DNA from: Folioceros fuciformis
Lineage: Eukaryota; Anthocerotophyta; Anthocerotopsida; Anthocerotales
Direction: 5' to 3'
Length of the DNA stretch: 64,000 nucleotides
Assembly: GCA_049999805.1 (NCBI GenBank)
Contig: JBNGIO010005876.1
Coordinates: 20,776 to 84,775, forward strand
In this document: positions 62,716 to 64,000 of the stretch, one piece after another
Position numbering within the stretch: the stretch's first letter is position 1
Layout of the letters: each line of letters starts with the position of its first letter
Position numbers and translations under genes: made by a program
Notes under the pieces: generated by a model
What the model was told of the DNA's origin: nothing
The model's input: only the letters and a program-made list of their open reading frames with translations
The model's database searches: none

Positions 62716-64000
62716 TGCCACAGTCCTGCTGTAATCCGGATTAGAAACCAAACTCCGGGCTCCGGGGTCCATCCTTCCGGAGTGACCGAAATCCACGGTA
62801 TTAGAGTCTTTCGATCACCACAGAATTTTCCAGCGGTGATTCTGAGTTGGACAATGAGAAGCTTCTCCCCACACGCGAATTTCGCCAATCCTGCCCCACG
62901 ACTAAAACATCGAGGCACCAGAAGGATAACATCCACGATTCCTCCGATTCTGCCGACGAAGAGTTGCAAACCTAGAAGACAACATCAACCTCCAAGCAAC
63001 AACCCCATCCTGGACATGCCAGACTCCACCACCGTGTCTGATCCAGCTTCTTCACCCTCTCACTGCCCAATCCGTAGCCTATAGACAATACCGTGCCGAA
63101 TCTCCAGGGCATCTTCCTATCACTTGCGGCACTCAGAATGACGAGACAGCGGTTGCCTGGGATCCTGCTCACCGCAAGATCTTCAGAGCACACCCCATGC
63201 CTCCATCTATTGCCGGCGAACATGGGCAGAAGTATGGCAGATTTTCCAAGCAGTTGGGGATCTGACACCGAGTCTGAGGAAGGTAAGTGGCAACCCGGGC
63301 TTCCACCTGACGAAGAAAAAATGCAGCACCGCGCACAGCATTCGAACACGCAACATACACAAGGCATCACGGCCGCACTAGCCGCGGCAACTGGAATTTC
63401 AGGCCAGTTTCTGGATGGCCCACCAGAGCGTGGTGCACACCGGCCCGGCCTGAACGGGTCGGGTAACGGGCTGACGGGATCAGAAATTACGTGGATGGCC
63501 ACACATAAGGCTTTCTTTATATTGGTGCCGGGATCTCGGGTACGCAATGCGGGAGAGCGACCTAGACGGCACCGCCTCGTATAAAAGCCATTTTTTAGGG
63601 CAGTGCCGTGACATCCGGTCCTTCTGTTCTGCGGCAGAGCCTCATTTGCGTCGTAAAGCTTTAGGGCTTTCTGTCATTCTTGTTGTGGGGTCCGAGGATC
63701 TGTCGTTATTCTGGTTGTGGGGTTGGGGCGTTTGTGGTCAGCTTCGCTGTGTGGTCACCGTTGGTTGTCATCCTTGTTGTATGGTCTCGTGATGAATGAG
63801 TAAGCTGCAACAACATGCGCGGGCTTTGATTACTAGCAAACATTTCTCGATGCTGATACTGCATGTTGCTCGGTCGGGTTCGGTCGGGTTGACAACATCA
63901 AGTCGGATTTGACTGATGAGAAGTGCGTTGTGATGAACGAGTGCCTTTCATCGTGGCAGTTCGTAGTCACAGCGTAGTCCCGCCTTCATCTACGGTGTCT
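62716..64000. other. Window end, upstream of the carrier; no gene seen
   Basis: The first part is the carrier's 5' flank. Open frames at 63093-63584 (plus) and 62972-63547 (minus) overlap each other and resemble nothing I know. Confidence 0.45.

Noticed and set aside
62972-63584. Overlapping long frames on both strands at the right edge
   Set aside because: Neither resembles a known protein, and each is a mirror of the other in a GC-rich stretch.

Overview
This is plant nuclear DNA. The supported genes are land-plant families: PLS-class pentatricopeptide repeat (PPR) proteins, a BURP-domain protein, an IRT/ZIP metal transporter, a nucleobase-ascorbate transporter (NAT), a Tmemb_40/CAND2-type seven-helix protein, a PSA2-type thylakoid-lumen zinc-finger protein, a COG0212 folate-ligase-like protein, and a conserved plant pseudokinase. 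Introns carry GT-AG ends and are mostly about 75 to 170 bases. The PPR genes are intronless and very large. Together these point to a non-seed land plant (lycophyte, fern or bryophyte grade); the sequence alone does not name the species.

Layout. Positions 1-4983 hold a decayed Ty1/copia LTR retrotransposon, cut at the left edge. A ZIP transporter (minus strand) lies at 6296-7635, followed by repeat-rich non-coding DNA to about 10.1 kb. From 10.2 to 35.6 kb there is a cluster of five homologous intronless PPR genes, four on the minus strand and one on the plus strand, with a BURP gene between the first two. From 36 kb the window becomes gene-dense and multi-exonic: a conserved plant protein of unknown function, the NAT, a BRO1-domain protein, a CAND2-like membrane protein, a Bet v 1/PR-10-like protein, a DUF4326 protein, the COG0212 protein, PSA2, a pseudokinase and a mitochondrial CoA-type carrier. 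I rebuilt the exons by hand from splice sites, reading frame and family resemblance; nearly all join in frame with complete splice signals.

Most notable. (1) The NAT gene has two adjacent homologous 101-base exons in the same phases, separated by only 48 bases. Using either one keeps the frame and using both breaks it, so this looks like a mutually exclusive exon pair. (2) The five PPR genes are built from an unusual 104-residue P-L-S unit and carry 5, 9, 10, 11 and 12 P-type motifs, with a nearly constant framework but varying RNA-code residues. They look like a modular, expanding family, and all end in E motifs without a DYW domain. (3) Both 10-N gaps are flanked by exact 47-base direct repeats, so they are probably unmerged contig overlaps.

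The genes after 36 kb are unrelated housekeeping or organelle genes and do not form a pathway. Several act in organelles (PPRs, PSA2, COG0212, CoA carrier). About 51.7-53.3 kb, 46.3-48.5 kb and 37.2-40.5 kb hold no gene I can recognise.
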